A stretch of 64,000 nt of DNA from Rhodoplanes sp. (GCF_013377085.1 NZ_JACAAX010000003.1:210384-274383); one strand, 5' to 3'. Positions 45,210 through 54,288 are shown, counted from the first letter of the stretch. Numbers and translations are program-made. The notes: generated by a model from the sequence alone, not told the origin.

Positions 45210-46229
45210 ATGCCGCAAGGTAAGACCATCGACACGCACGCTCACATCCTGAGCGACGAGACCATGCGCCTGATCGCCAAGGAGGCGCCCACGATCTCGC
45301 CGAAGATCACGCCGATCGACGACGAGATGTCGGTCCTGGAGGTCGCCGGCGTGCCGTACCGGCCTTTTCCGCGCGGCGGCTGGAATCTTGAGAAGCGGCT
45401 CGCCGACATGGATTTCGCCGGCGTCGACATGCAGGTGCTGTCGAACACGCCGCAGACCTTCCTGTACAACGTCGACGCGTCGCTGACCGCTACCCTCGCC
45501 GCGCTGCAGAACGACCAGATCGCCGCGACGGTGAAGCAGGTGCCCGACCGTTTCATGGGCATCGCCACCCTGCCCATGCAGGCGCCCGAAAAGGCGGCGG
45601 CCGAGCTGACGCGGGCGATGCGCACGCTCGGCCTCAAGGGCGCGCAGATCGGGTCGAACGTCAACGGCCGCAATCTCGACGACCCGGCGCTGGAGCCCTT
45701 GTGGGCGGCCGCGAACGAGCTCTCCGCCTTCGTGATGATCCACCCGATGCTGGTCGCCGGTGCCGACCGGCTGAAGTCCTATTACCTCGGCAACCTGATC
45801 GGGAATCCGCTCGACTCGACCATCGCGGCGGCCTCGCTGGTGTTCGGCGGCGTCGTCACGCGCTTCCCCAGGATCAGGTTCCTGTTCGTGCATGGCGGCG
45901 GCTTCGTGCCCTATCAGTTCGGCCGCTGGATCCACGGCTGGAAGGTGCGTCCCGAGCCGCAGGTGCATCTCAAGGAGTCGCCCGAGGCGGCGCTGAAGAC
46001 GCTGTGGTTCGACACCATCCTGCATGCCAAGGAGCCGCTCGAATATCTGGTCGCCTCGGCCGGCGCGTCGCGCGTCGTGCTCGGCAGCGATTATCCCTAC
46101 GACATGGGCACGCTGGAATGCGTCCGGCAGGTGCGGGCGCTGTCGATCTCCGACGCCGACAAGAGCCGGATCCTCGGCGTCGGCCCGCTGACGCTCGTCG
46201 GCGGTGCATTTGCACGGAGCGCTGCATGA
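45210..46229 (+). CDS. Metal-dependent amidohydrolase (ACMSD-like family)
   Basis: 339-residue TIM-barrel amidohydrolase of the 2-amino-3-carboxymuconate-semialdehyde decarboxylase group. The metal motif DTHAH is at residues 8-12, with HPM near 185, HGGGFVPYQFGRW near 230 and the catalytic Asp in LGSDYPYDMG near 295. Members decarboxylate or hydrolyse ring-cleavage products and resorcylates. GGAGG precedes the ATG. The stop overlaps the next ATG (ATGA), so it is coupled to an Ldh-type dehydrogenase. The substrate cannot be assigned. Confidence 0.93.
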   Translation: MPQGKTIDTHAHILSDETMRLIAKEAPTISPKITPIDDEMSVLEVAGVPYRPFPRGGWNLEKRLADMDFAGVDMQVLSNTPQTFLYNVDASLTATLAALQNDQIAATVKQVPDRFMGIATLPMQAPEKAAAELTRAMRTLGLKGAQIGSNVNGRNLDDPALEPLWAAANELSAFVMIHPMLVAGADRLKSYYLGNLIGNPLDSTIAAASLVFGGVVTRFPRIRFLFVHGGGFVPYQFGRWIHGWKVRPEPQVHLKESPEAALKTLWFDTILHAKEPLEYLVASAGASRVVLGSDYPYDMGTLECVRQVRALSISDADKSRILGVGPLTLVGGAFARSAA

Positions 46230-47299
46230 ATGCCCCCGCAACGTCGTTCCGGCGTGCGTCCGTCGCCGCCGTCTCGGGGCTGATCGCCGACTGCCTTGTC
46301 GCGGCCGGCATTTCGCGCGAGGACGCCGCGGCCGTCGCCGGTCTGATGACCGAGGCCGATCTCACCGGGGCCGACGGCCACGGCGTGTTCCGGCTGCCGC
46401 AATATGTCCGGCGGCTGCGCGCCGGCGGCTTCAACAAGGCTCCTGCGATCACGGTCGCCCGCACGGCGCCGGCGAGCGCGCTGGTCGACGGCGACAACGC
46501 CTTCGGCCACCTGGTGGTCAAGCGCGCCGCCGAGACGGCGATCGACATCGCCCGCGACACCGGCGTCGCCTGGGTCGGCGTTCGCCGCTCCAACCATGCA
46601 GGTTCGGCCGGCCTCTATGCCGAGATGCCGGTCCAGCACGGCATGGTCGGCATCTATGCGGCGGTGGCGAGCGCCAACCACATGGCGGTGTGGGGCGGCA
46701 AGGAGCTTCTTCTCGGCACCAACCCGCTCGCCATCGCGGTGCCGACCGGCGCCGGGCCGATGGTGCTCGACATGGCGACCACGATCGTGTCCTACGGCAC
46801 CGTGAAGAAATATGCGCTGCAGGGCCTGCCGCTGCCGGAAGGCTGGCTGATCGACCGCGACACCGGCGAGCCGATCACGGATCCGAAGAGGAGCGGAGAG
46901 GGCCTGCTGCTGCCGATCGGCGGCTACAAGGGCTCGGGCCTCTCGCTGATGCTCGGCGTCTTGGCCGGCATCCTCAACGGCGCCGCGTTCGGACGCGACT
47001 GCGTCGACTTCAACGCCGACGACACCGCCGAGACGAACACGGGCCAGCTCGTCATCGCGGTCGACATCGCCCGCTTCGTGCCGCTCGACCGCTTCGTCGC
47101 CGAGGTCGACCGCCACATCGCGGATCTGCGCGCCACGGCGCGGCTGCCCGGCGTCGACGCGATCCGGCTGCCCGGCGACCGCCGTCGCGACTGCCGGGTC
47201 GAACGCAGGCAGGCGGGCATTCCGCTGCCGCCGGCGCTGATCGCCCAGCTCGACGCGCTCGCCGGCGAGCTCGGCGTGACGCTGCTGTTCGAGCGCTGA
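46226..47299 (+). CDS. Ldh/malate dehydrogenase family (type 2) NAD(P)-dependent oxidoreductase
   Basis: 357-residue enzyme of the malate/L-lactate/ureidoglycolate dehydrogenase family (AllD/YiaK/ComC group), distinct from Rossmann-type LDH. Family segments are ADGHGVFRLPQYVRRL, GVRRSNHAGSAGLYAEM, GTNPLAIAVPTGAGPMVLDMATTIV and GGYKGSGLSLML. It reduces or oxidises an alpha-keto/hydroxy acid. Translation is coupled to the amidohydrolase. Together with the convergent TTT operon it suggests uptake and oxidation of a hydroxy acid. Confidence 0.93.
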   Translation: MNAPATSFRRASVAAVSGLIADCLVAAGISREDAAAVAGLMTEADLTGADGHGVFRLPQYVRRLRAGGFNKAPAITVARTAPASALVDGDNAFGHLVVKRAAETAIDIARDTGVAWVGVRRSNHAGSAGLYAEMPVQHGMVGIYAAVASANHMAVWGGKELLLGTNPLAIAVPTGAGPMVLDMATTIVSYGTVKKYALQGLPLPEGWLIDRDTGEPITDPKRSGEGLLLPIGGYKGSGLSLMLGVLAGILNGAAFGRDCVDFNADDTAETNTGQLVIAVDIARFVPLDRFVAEVDRHIADLRATARLPGVDAIRLPGDRRRDCRVERRQAGIPLPPALIAQLDALAGELGVTLLFER

Positions 47300-47329
47300 G
47301 ACCTGGGACGCGAGCAGAAACGAGCGAGC

Positions 47330-47420
47330 CGTCATGCCCGGCCTTGTGCCGGGCATCCAGGTCTTCGGGCGTCCATCATCGAGCAAGGTCGTGGATGGCC
47401 GGGACAAGCCCGGCCATGAC
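47330..47420. repeat. Palindromic repeat related to family B
   Basis: Two palindromes, ATGCCCGGCCTTGTGCCGGGCAT near 47333-47355 and ATGGCCGGGACAAGCCCGGCCAT to 47418, bounded by GTCAT and ATGAC. The overall plan is like family B but the arms are different. It separates convergent genes. Confidence 0.7.
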
Positions 47421-47453
47421 GACGCAAACGATGGGGCGCGTCCGGCGTTCCGC

Positions 47454-48962
47454 TCAGTTCGCCTCCTCGGCGAACACCTTTTCGCGGCCGGAGCGGATCG
47501 CCGGCAGCACCAGCACCAGCACGACCAGCGCGGTGAGGATCAGGAACACCAGGCTGATCGGGCGCTCGACGAACACGCTCGGGCTGCCGTGCGAGATCAG
47601 CAGTGCGCGGCGCAGGTTCTCCTCGATCAGCGGGCCGAGGATGAAGCCGAGCAGCAGCGGCGCAGGCTCGCACTGCAGCCGTGTCAGCACGTAGCCGACC
47701 AGCCCGAACACGCTCGCCACGATGACGTCGAGGGCATCGTTGCGGATCGAGAACACGCCGATGCAGCAGATCAGCAGGATCGACGGATAGAGCAGCCGGT
47801 AAGGCACCGTCAGCAGCCTCGCCCAGAAGCCGACCAGCGGCAGGTTCAGCACGACGAGCAGAAAGTTGCCGATCCACATGCTCGCGACCAGCCCCCAGAA
47901 CAGCTCGGGCTTCTCGGCGATGAGCTGCGGGCCGGCATAGAGGCCGTGCATCATCAAGGCGCCGACCATCAGGGCCATCACGGGGCTGGCCGGCAGGCCG
48001 AGGGTCAGAAGCGGGATGAAGGCGGTCTGCGAGGCCGAGTTGTTGGCGGCCTCGGGCGAGGCGACGCCCTCGATGGCGCCGCGGCCGAAGCGGCTCGGGT
48101 CCTTGGCGATCTTCTTCTCCAGCGCATAGGCGGAGAACGAGGCGAGCACCGGGCCGCCGCCCGGCAGGATGCCGAGCGCGGCGCCCAGGAACGTGCCGCG
48201 CAGCGCCGGCTTGACGATCGCCTTCAGGTCGCGCGGCGACGGCCACAGTCCCTTGTAGTCCTTGACGAACTCACGCTCGCCCTCGGTCCGGCCGAGGTTC
48301 GAGATGGTCTCGCCGATGCCGAAGATGCCCATGGCGATGACGGCGAAGTCGATGCCGTCGCCGAACTGCGGCACACCGAAGGTGAAGCGCGGCAGGCTCG
48401 AGTTCACATCGATGCCCATGGTGCCGAGCAGGACGCCGACCAGGATCATGCCGATCGCCTTCACGACCGAGCCGTGCGCCAGGATGACGGCGGCGACCAG
48501 GCCGAAGACCATCAGCGAGAAATAGTCGGCCGGGCCGAAGTCGAGCGCGAACTCGGCCAGAACCGGCGCCGCGAAGGCGATGATGAAGGTGGCGATCGTG
48601 CCGGCCATGAAGGAGGACAGCGCCGCAGTGGCGAGCGCGAGCCCCGCCTTGCCCTGACGGGCCATCTGATAGCCGTCGATGGTCGTCACCACCGAGGATG
48701 ATTCACCGGGCAGGTTGACCAGGATGGCGGTCGTCGAACCGCCGTAGGCGGCGCCGTAATAGATGCCGGCCAGCATGATGATGGCGGACTGCGGCTGCAG
48801 CGTGAAGGTGACCGGCAGCAGAATCGAGATGGTGGCGACCGGGCCGAGGCCTGGCAGCACGCCGATCGCGGTGCCGAGCAAGACGCCCAGAAACGCGTAG
48901 AGCAGGTTGATCGGCTCCAGCGCGACGGAGAAGCCGAGGGCGAGATTGCTCAGAACGTCCAT
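47454..48962 (-). CDS. Tripartite tricarboxylate transporter large membrane subunit (TctA), second system
   Basis: 502-residue membrane protein with about twelve helices. The TctA signature GVLPGLGPVATISILLPVTF, YGAAYGGSTTAILVNLPGESSSV and the second repeat GILPGGGPVLASFSAYALEKK are present. The gene is last in an operon read as Gfo/Idh oxidoreductase, tctC, tctB, tctA. It is clearly related to, but not a recent copy of, the TctA at 36419. Confidence 0.95.
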   Translation of the reverse strand: MDVLSNLALGFSVALEPINLLYAFLGVLLGTAIGVLPGLGPVATISILLPVTFTLQPQSAIIMLAGIYYGAAYGGSTTAILVNLPGESSSVVTTIDGYQMARQGKAGLALATAALSSFMAGTIATFIIAFAAPVLAEFALDFGPADYFSLMVFGLVAAVILAHGSVVKAIGMILVGVLLGTMGIDVNSSLPRFTFGVPQFGDGIDFAVIAMGIFGIGETISNLGRTEGEREFVKDYKGLWPSPRDLKAIVKPALRGTFLGAALGILPGGGPVLASFSAYALEKKIAKDPSRFGRGAIEGVASPEAANNSASQTAFIPLLTLGLPASPVMALMVGALMMHGLYAGPQLIAEKPELFWGLVASMWIGNFLLVVLNLPLVGFWARLLTVPYRLLYPSILLICCIGVFSIRNDALDVIVASVFGLVGYVLTRLQCEPAPLLLGFILGPLIEENLRRALLISHGSPSVFVERPISLVFLILTALVVLVLVLPAIRSGREKVFAEEAN

Positions 48963-48969
48963 GGTGTCC

Positions 48970-49416
48970 TCACCACTGCGGGAACGGATGGAGCGGGAGG
49001 CTCAGGCCGAACCAGAACAACGAGCCGATGAAGCCGACGAGAACGACGGCGAGGATCGCCACCTCGAGCGGACGGAAGTCGCGGTCGGAGAGCCGGGCGA
49101 GCACCACCACCAGCACGGCGGAGATGATGAAGCCGGCCTTCTCGACCAAAATTCCGAACAAGAGCGTGCCGAGCAGCACGGCCAGCAGCGGCCGCAGCGC
49201 GATCGCCTCGATGCGGTCGCCGGCGATGAAGAAGGATCGAATCACCAGGATGAGCCCGAGCAGGACGAGCCCCGAGCTGACCAGCAGCGGGAAATAGCCG
49301 GGGCCGATGCGCTGCGGCGTGCCGAGCGGATAGTTCCAGCCGTAACCGATGGCGAACAGCCCGAGCGAGACGAAGAGAATGCCGGTCACGAGATCGGTGG
49401 TGATGCGAATACGCAA
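48970..49416 (-). CDS. Tripartite tricarboxylate transporter small membrane subunit (TctB), second system
   Basis: About 148 residues with four predicted membrane helices and the TctB-like GTPQRIGPGYFPLLVSSGL. The start is uncertain. TTG at 49416 has AAGGGGG five bases upstream and is preferred; a TTG at 49446 would add ten residues. It ends seven bases before tctA. Confidence 0.85.
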   Translation of the reverse strand: MRIRITTDLVTGILFVSLGLFAIGYGWNYPLGTPQRIGPGYFPLLVSSGLVLLGLILVIRSFFIAGDRIEAIALRPLLAVLLGTLLFGILVEKAGFIISAVLVVVLARLSDRDFRPLEVAILAVVLVGFIGSLFWFGLSLPLHPFPQW

Positions 49417-49534
49417 GCGTACCCCCTTCGCCGTCGTGCGGCGCAACCGTTTTCAACGTCGCGGCGGCACGCGACGCGGGCGCATCAGGAGAGCGCGGCC
49501 GGACGTGGGTGCCCGGCCGCTTCGAGTCTCGAGC

Positions 49535-50536
49535 TCAGTCCGGCACCGCGCCGGATTCCTTCACCACGACGGTCCAGCGGGCCGTTTCCTTTTCGATGAA
49601 GGCCTTGTACGCCTCCGGCGACTCGCTCGCGGAGGCCGTGGAACCGCCGTCGATCAGGCGCTGCTTCACGGTCGGATCGGAGGCGGCCTTGACGATCGCC
49701 TGGAACAGCTTGTCGACGATCGGACGCGGCGTGCCGGTCGGTACCAGGAATCCCTGCCACGAGGTGGCGACGAGCTCCGGATAGCCGAGCTCCGCCACGG
49801 ACGGCACGTCCGGGAGGATCGGGCTGCGCTCCTTGCTGGACAGCGCCAGGATCTTGATCCGGTTCGCCTTGACGTGCGGCATCGCCGCGGCCAGGGTGAC
49901 GAACATCAGCTCGACGTGTCCGCCGAGAATGTCGGCGACCGCTGGTCCCGCGCCGCCCTTGTAGGGAACGTGGTTCATGTCGAGGCCGGTCGCCTTGCGG
50001 AACAGCTCCATCTCCAGCCGGTCGACGCTGCCGCTGCCGGGCGACGCGAAGTTCACCTTGCCGGGCCGCGCCTTCACGTACTCGATCAGCTCTTTGACGT
50101 TGTTGGGCGGGAACTTCATGCTGCAGATGAGGGCGCTCGGCGTCTCGGAGGCGTTCGAGACCGGGATGAAGGCCTTGTCCGGCTTCACGCTCATGTCGGG
50201 ATAGAGGGTCGGGTTGATCGACACCGTGCCGACATTGCCGAAGAACACCGTGTAGCCGTCCGGTGCGCCGCGGCCGGCGACGTCCATGCCGACATTGCCG
50301 GCGGCGCCGGTGCGGTTCTCGATGATGACCTGTTGGCCGAGCGCCTGCGACATCGGCGCCTGCAGCAAGCGCATCGCGAAGTCGGAGGCCCCACCGGGCG
50401 CGAACGGCACGATCACCCGGACCGGCTGGGTCGGATACTTCGACGGATCTTCGGCGGCGACGGCGCCGCTGACATGGCCGAACCCGGCCGCCGAGGCGGT
50501 CCCGAGCAAGAGTCCAATGGCTTGTCGACGATTCAT
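49535..50536 (-). CDS. Tripartite tricarboxylate transporter substrate-binding protein (TctC/Bug family), second system
   Basis: 333-residue periplasmic receptor. The N-terminus (MNRRQAIGLLLGTASAAGFG) is a twin-Arg-like or Sec signal peptide. Family motifs are PTQPVRVIVPFAPGGASDFAMRLL, DGYTVFFGNVGTVSIN and SPILPDVPSVAELGYPELVA. It is the second gene in its operon, after the Gfo/Idh oxidoreductase. The binding-loop sequence differs from the TctC at 32832, so a different ligand is likely. Confidence 0.94.
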   Translation of the reverse strand: MNRRQAIGLLLGTASAAGFGHVSGAVAAEDPSKYPTQPVRVIVPFAPGGASDFAMRLLQAPMSQALGQQVIIENRTGAAGNVGMDVAGRGAPDGYTVFFGNVGTVSINPTLYPDMSVKPDKAFIPVSNASETPSALICSMKFPPNNVKELIEYVKARPGKVNFASPGSGSVDRLEMELFRKATGLDMNHVPYKGGAGPAVADILGGHVELMFVTLAAAMPHVKANRIKILALSSKERSPILPDVPSVAELGYPELVATSWQGFLVPTGTPRPIVDKLFQAIVKAASDPTVKQRLIDGGSTASASESPEAYKAFIEKETARWTVVVKESGAVPD

Positions 50537-50645
50537 CCTGGTCCTCCAGTGTCGTCCCGGGAGACGGGCGGTGGCACGTATGGCGTGGACGCGGGCGGCG
50601 TGGGCAAGTGCGCCGCGGCAAACCGCGGTGGGCTCACGCCGAGAA

Positions 50646-51761
50646 TCAGGCGGCAGCGAGCGCTGCCGGGTCGAGTGGTAGCGAGACCGGCTTCTTCAGC
50701 TTGGCGGAGAGGTCGAGGGCCTTGGTCAGCATCAGGCGGTTGTGCGCCTCGGCGGCGGTCGCCGCAACCGTCGGGATGCCGAGCGCCATGCGGTTGAGCC
50801 ACGACATCGTTTCCTCCGCCATCGGCCCGCGCAGCTCGCCGACCGCCATGTCGCCGGGCGGATAGCTGCCCATGAAGTCGACCAGCCGGCTCTCGTCCGG
50901 ATTGTAGCCCTCCGACTGCGCCTTCGATACGGCCAGGACGATGTCGCGATGGGTGTCGTCGATGGTCAGCACCCCGGTGGTGCCGGCGATGCCGACCTCG
51001 AGGCTGTAGACGGCCGCCGGCCAGGTCACCGGCATGGCCCAGGAGATGCTCAGATGATAGACGGTGCCGTCCGAGAACATGATCATCCCGGCGGTGGCGT
51101 CGATTCCCTTGTAGAGGGGGCCCAGCACCTTGTCGACGGAGCGGGCGTACACCTCGGTCGCGGTCTTGCCCTCCAGGCACCACATGCAGATGTCGAGCGC
51201 GTGCGTGCCCGAGATCACCAGCGGCGAGATCGTGCTCGGATCGTCGGTGCGCTTGTAATTGTCGATCGCGACCAGCCGGTTCATGAACGCCCGCGAGGTC
51301 ACGAGCTCCACCTCGCCGAGCGCCTTGGTGCGGCACTTCTCCTTGGCGGCGAGCCAGCGGCGGCGGAAGCGCTGGGTGTAGCCGACCACCGCATCGAGGC
51401 CGGCCTTCTCGATCTCGGCGAGCACTTTTGCCGAGGCGCCGAGGTCGGTCGCCAGCGGCTTCTCGATCAGCATCGGCAGGCCGCGCTCGATCGCCGCCAT
51501 GATCGGATCGATGTGCAGGTGCTCGTCGGTCGCGATGATGACGCAGTTGACCTCGGGACGCGCCAGCAGCTCGCGGTGGCTGTTGGTCACGAAGTCGGCG
51601 CCGATCTTGTCGGCGACGGAGGCGGCGCGGTTCGGATTGAGCTCGGCGATGCCGATCCATTCGACCGAAGGATGGCGGGTCGCCACCTCGCCCCGAAACA
51701 ATCCGACGCGCCCGGCGCCGACGATCGCCAGCCCGAGCTTCTTCGGCGTCCGACCTTTCAT
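50646..51761 (-). CDS. Gfo/Idh/MocA family oxidoreductase
   Basis: 371-residue NAD(P)-dependent oxidoreductase. The N-terminal Rossmann domain starts IVGAGRVGLFRGEVA, and the conserved EKPLATD is near residue 95. The C-terminal beta-sheet domain is typical for the family, which acts on inositols, sugars and related compounds. It is first in the operon with the second TTT system, so its substrate may be related to that transporter's ligand. The start is ATG at 51761. Confidence 0.92.
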   Translation of the reverse strand: MKGRTPKKLGLAIVGAGRVGLFRGEVATRHPSVEWIGIAELNPNRAASVADKIGADFVTNSHRELLARPEVNCVIIATDEHLHIDPIMAAIERGLPMLIEKPLATDLGASAKVLAEIEKAGLDAVVGYTQRFRRRWLAAKEKCRTKALGEVELVTSRAFMNRLVAIDNYKRTDDPSTISPLVISGTHALDICMWCLEGKTATEVYARSVDKVLGPLYKGIDATAGMIMFSDGTVYHLSISWAMPVTWPAAVYSLEVGIAGTTGVLTIDDTHRDIVLAVSKAQSEGYNPDESRLVDFMGSYPPGDMAVGELRGPMAEETMSWLNRMALGIPTVAATAAEAHNRLMLTKALDLSAKLKKPVSLPLDPAALAAA

Positions 51762-52089
51762 ATCAACCCCCGACCTTTTTTCTTGAGCTTGCGCGACGTG
51801 ATCACGGCGACTTTACGCCGTCAACCGCGCGGCTAGACCCGTCCTGCAATGCTTCCATGTCGGGATGCAGCACTCGTCGCCGGCCGGCGCCGCTGCCGCC
51901 TCCGGCTGCGCCGGTCGTGGGTGCAGCGCACCGCGGCCGTTGCGTTCCCCGGCGCTGGACGGAGAGCCGGCCGGAACGGTTTGCACGTCCTAGGACGCAG
52001 GATCGTCGCCCCGGATCGTCGCCCCGGATCGCCGGCGCCGAGCGAACCAGTCCGTTCCGCGACCCCCAAACACTGCGCCGGAGGATCCC
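51762..52089. other. Intergenic region before the degraded hydratase
   Basis: About 330 bases with no supported gene. It contains the Gfo/Idh leader at its left and a tandem repeat of 13 bases (GGATCGTCGCCCC) at 52000-52025 plus a partial third unit. A GGAGG before the pseudogene start marks its right end. Confidence 0.5.
52000..52034. repeat. 13-bp tandem repeat
   Basis: Two exact units of GGATCGTCGCCCC followed by a partial unit (GGATCGCCG). Short and of no known role. Confidence 0.6.
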
Positions 52090-52556
52090 GTGACCGATCT
52101 CGTCGGACTCCACCGCGACGGCGACGTCGCCGCGATCACGATCGACAACCCGCCGGTCGAGCCCTCGACGTGGATGTGCGGGCCGGCCCGGGGGCCTCTC
52201 TTGCTGCAGCGCAAGGTGACCCGGCCGTCGCCGTGATGCTGATCCGCTGCGCCGGGCGCACCTTCGTGGCCGGCGCCGACATTTCCGAACTCGGCAGACC
52301 CCCGCTGGCGCCGTTCCTGCACGATGTCGTCAACGCGATCGAGTGCAGCCCGAAGCCGGTGGTTGCCGCCCTGCACGGCACCGCGCTCGGCGGCGGGCTC
52401 GAGATTGCGCTCGGCTGTCATTATCGCGTCGCCGTGCCCGGCACCCGCATGGGCCTGCCGGGATCAAGCTCGGGCTTGATCCCGGGCGCCGGCGGCACCC
52501 AGAGGCTGCCGCGCCTGGTCGGTCCGGACAAGGCTTTCGCCGTTTTGGTCATCGGC
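52090..52556 (+). pseudogene. Remnant of a 3-hydroxyacyl-CoA dehydrogenase/enoyl-CoA hydratase gene
   Basis: The 5' part of a FadB/FadJ-like bifunctional gene. It starts GTG at 52090 after GGAGG and reads TDLVGLHRDGDVAAITIDNPPV. A one-base deletion near 52160 then shifts the frame; homology continues as ALDVDVRAG, FVAGADISELG and LHGTALGGGLEIALGCHYRVA. Near 52460-52480 a one-base deletion and one-base insertion cancel each other, garbling the expected LPEIKLGLIPGAGG into LPGSSSGLIPGAGG. Homology ends around 52556; the rest of the gene (about three quarters) is absent. It is non-functional. Confidence 0.85.
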
Positions 52557-52610
52557 ACAAACGCACAGTGCCCGCAGAAGATTTCGGCGAAGCGCCGAAC
52601 CCCCACTTCC

Positions 52611-52657
52611 TTTGGTTGCGCTGATATGGGTTGCGACATATCATTAATGCAACCAAA
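52611..52657. promoter_or_regulatory. Promoter and operator-like inverted repeat upstream of the beta-helix gene
   Basis: TTGCGC (52616-52621), 17 bases, then TATCAT (52639-52644) form a plausible sigma70 promoter. A perfect 9-bp inverted repeat TTTGGTTGC/GCAACCAAA (52611-52619 and 52649-52657) brackets it, the arrangement of a repressor operator. The DNA here is visibly AT-richer than its surroundings. Confidence 0.45.
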
Positions 52658-52707
52658 ACGCTCGCCGGCGACCCTTGCTCGCGGGTAGAGCAGCGGGAGG
52701 ATGATAG

Positions 52708-53673
52708 ATGAGAACCTTTGGGAATTTCGGAGCTTCCGGGACATTCGCCGTGCTGCTCGCGGTCTCGACGATCGCCCTCGGCATCGCCGTCGCGACGCCG
52801 GCACACGCCCAGGCATCGCGAACCTGGGTCTCCGGCGTCGGCGACGACGCCAATCCGTGCAGCCGGACGGCTCCGTGCAAGACCTTTGCCGGCGCGATCT
52901 CGAAGACCGCCGCGCTCGGCGAGATCAACTGCCTCGATCCCGGCGGCTTCGGCGCGGTGACCATCACCAAGTCGATCACCATAGACTGTCACGAGGTCTT
53001 CGCGTCGATCCTCAACTCCGGCACCAACGGGATCATCATCAATTTCGATTCCTTTACCGACGCGAGAAGGACCGTCCGCATCCGCAACATCAACTTCAAC
53101 GGCGTCGACACCGGTTTGAACGGCATCCGCATCCTCGGCGCGGCCGGCGCGGCCGGCAGCGAGGTCTTCATCGAAGACTGCTTGATCGACGGCAATTTCG
53201 GCGGCACGGGGACCGGCATTACCGATGAGCGCACGGGAGGCGGCACACTCGCGGTCCTCAACACGACGGTCCGCAATGTCGGAGTGACGGGAATCAGACT
53301 CCCGGGCGCCGCTACGCGGATCGACGCAAGCGTCGACAATGTGCGCGTCTACAACGCGAGCTTCGGCATCGTCGCCGGCACCAATGTGAAGATGATGATC
53401 ACCCGCTCGTTGCTGTTCGGGAACACGCAGGCCGGCATTGCAGGTTCAGCCGGGAGCGAGGTCAACATCGACCACACGGTCGTCAGCAGCAACGGAATCG
53501 GCGTGTCGGGCGGCGGGATCGTTCGCCTGTCCAATACCGACATCGCCTTCAACGCCACCGCTGTCTCCGGGGCGACCCAGTCCTTCGGCAACAATCGCAT
53601 CTCCGGCAACACCAATGTCGGCACCGCTCCGACCCCGATCGGCGGCGTGTCGAACACGTTCGGTCAGCAGTGA
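52708..53673 (+). CDS. Exported right-handed parallel beta-helix protein
   Basis: 321 residues with a signal peptide (about 1-35, ending AHAQ). An N-terminal cap has WVSGVGDDANPCSRTAPCKTFAGAI, the common start of pectate-lyase-like/parallel beta-helix proteins. About ten short repeat turns then follow, rich in Asn, Gly, Ile and Thr (VRIRNINFNG, VFIEDCLIDGN, LAVLNTTVRNV, VDNVRVYNAS, MMITRSLLFGN, VNIDHTVVSSN, VRLSNTDIAFN). No polysaccharide-lyase catalytic residues are evident. GGGAGGATG-type ribosome binding site precedes the ATG. It probably acts as a surface or secreted adhesin or carbohydrate binder; this is a guess. Confidence 0.85.
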   Translation: MRTFGNFGASGTFAVLLAVSTIALGIAVATPAHAQASRTWVSGVGDDANPCSRTAPCKTFAGAISKTAALGEINCLDPGGFGAVTITKSITIDCHEVFASILNSGTNGIIINFDSFTDARRTVRIRNINFNGVDTGLNGIRILGAAGAAGSEVFIEDCLIDGNFGGTGTGITDERTGGGTLAVLNTTVRNVGVTGIRLPGAATRIDASVDNVRVYNASFGIVAGTNVKMMITRSLLFGNTQAGIAGSAGSEVNIDHTVVSSNGIGVSGGGIVRLSNTDIAFNATAVSGATQSFGNNRISGNTNVGTAPTPIGGVSNTFGQQ

Positions 53674-53826
53674 CGCCATGAAGCCGTCCCGACATCCGAC
53701 GCCCCGCGCCGGATGTCGACCTGCTTGAACGATATTAATCAGCCGGTTTGTCGGCTCCGCGCGTGCCTGATCACGCCGCCCGACTTTGCCCGGACCCAAC
53801 TCCTACGTGATCCGAGGAGAACAAGG

Positions 53827-54288
53827 ATGCGCCAACAGGGACAATTCGCCACTCGCTCGATCTCGACCGCGCTCGCCGGGTGCTGTCTGCTCGGCTTGCC
53901 CGCAACGGCGCAAATGCCGACGAGGGCGCCGCTGCCCGCGAACGTGGCCCAGGTCTCGCTGATCGCCCAGGATGAGTCCGACTGCACCAACACCACCGTG
54001 AAGGACGATCCCAACCGGACCCGCGGCGGCGAGATCACCGTGACCCGTCAGGACGGCGGGACGACCACCGTGCAGGTCGGAATGACGGCGACACCGAACA
54101 CCACTTACCACGTCTTCCTGAAGTGCGTGCGGCAACTCGGCGACATCAAGACCGACGAGGAGGGGAGTGGGATCGGGACCTTCAGCTTCCCGACCGGGTC
54201 GGTCGGCTCGACGTTCGCCTTCGACATGTATCCGGAAGGAGCGCCGCACGGAAACAAGTTCCAGAGCCTGACCGTCACGATCAAGTAG
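53827..54288 (+). CDS. Exported hypothetical protein (153 aa)
   Basis: Signal peptide about residues 1-28 (LAGCCLLGLPATAQ). The mature part of about 120 residues is Thr- and Gly-rich with strand-like segments (GGEITVTRQDGGTTTVQVGMTATPNTTYHVFLKC) and two cysteines (DCTN, LKC) that could form a disulfide. It has no recognised family, though the pattern resembles small secreted beta-sandwich proteins. GAGGAGA precedes the ATG at 53827; an upstream in-frame extension has no features. It follows the beta-helix gene in the same direction and may be co-regulated. Confidence 0.7.
   Translation: MRQQGQFATRSISTALAGCCLLGLPATAQMPTRAPLPANVAQVSLIAQDESDCTNTTVKDDPNRTRGGEITVTRQDGGTTTVQVGMTATPNTTYHVFLKCVRQLGDIKTDEEGSGIGTFSFPTGSVGSTFAFDMYPEGAPHGNKFQSLTVTIK

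Noticed and set aside
47330..47420. rho-independent terminator for the Ldh gene
   Set aside because: The hairpins are part of a two-palindrome repeat without a T-run. Listed as a repeat instead.
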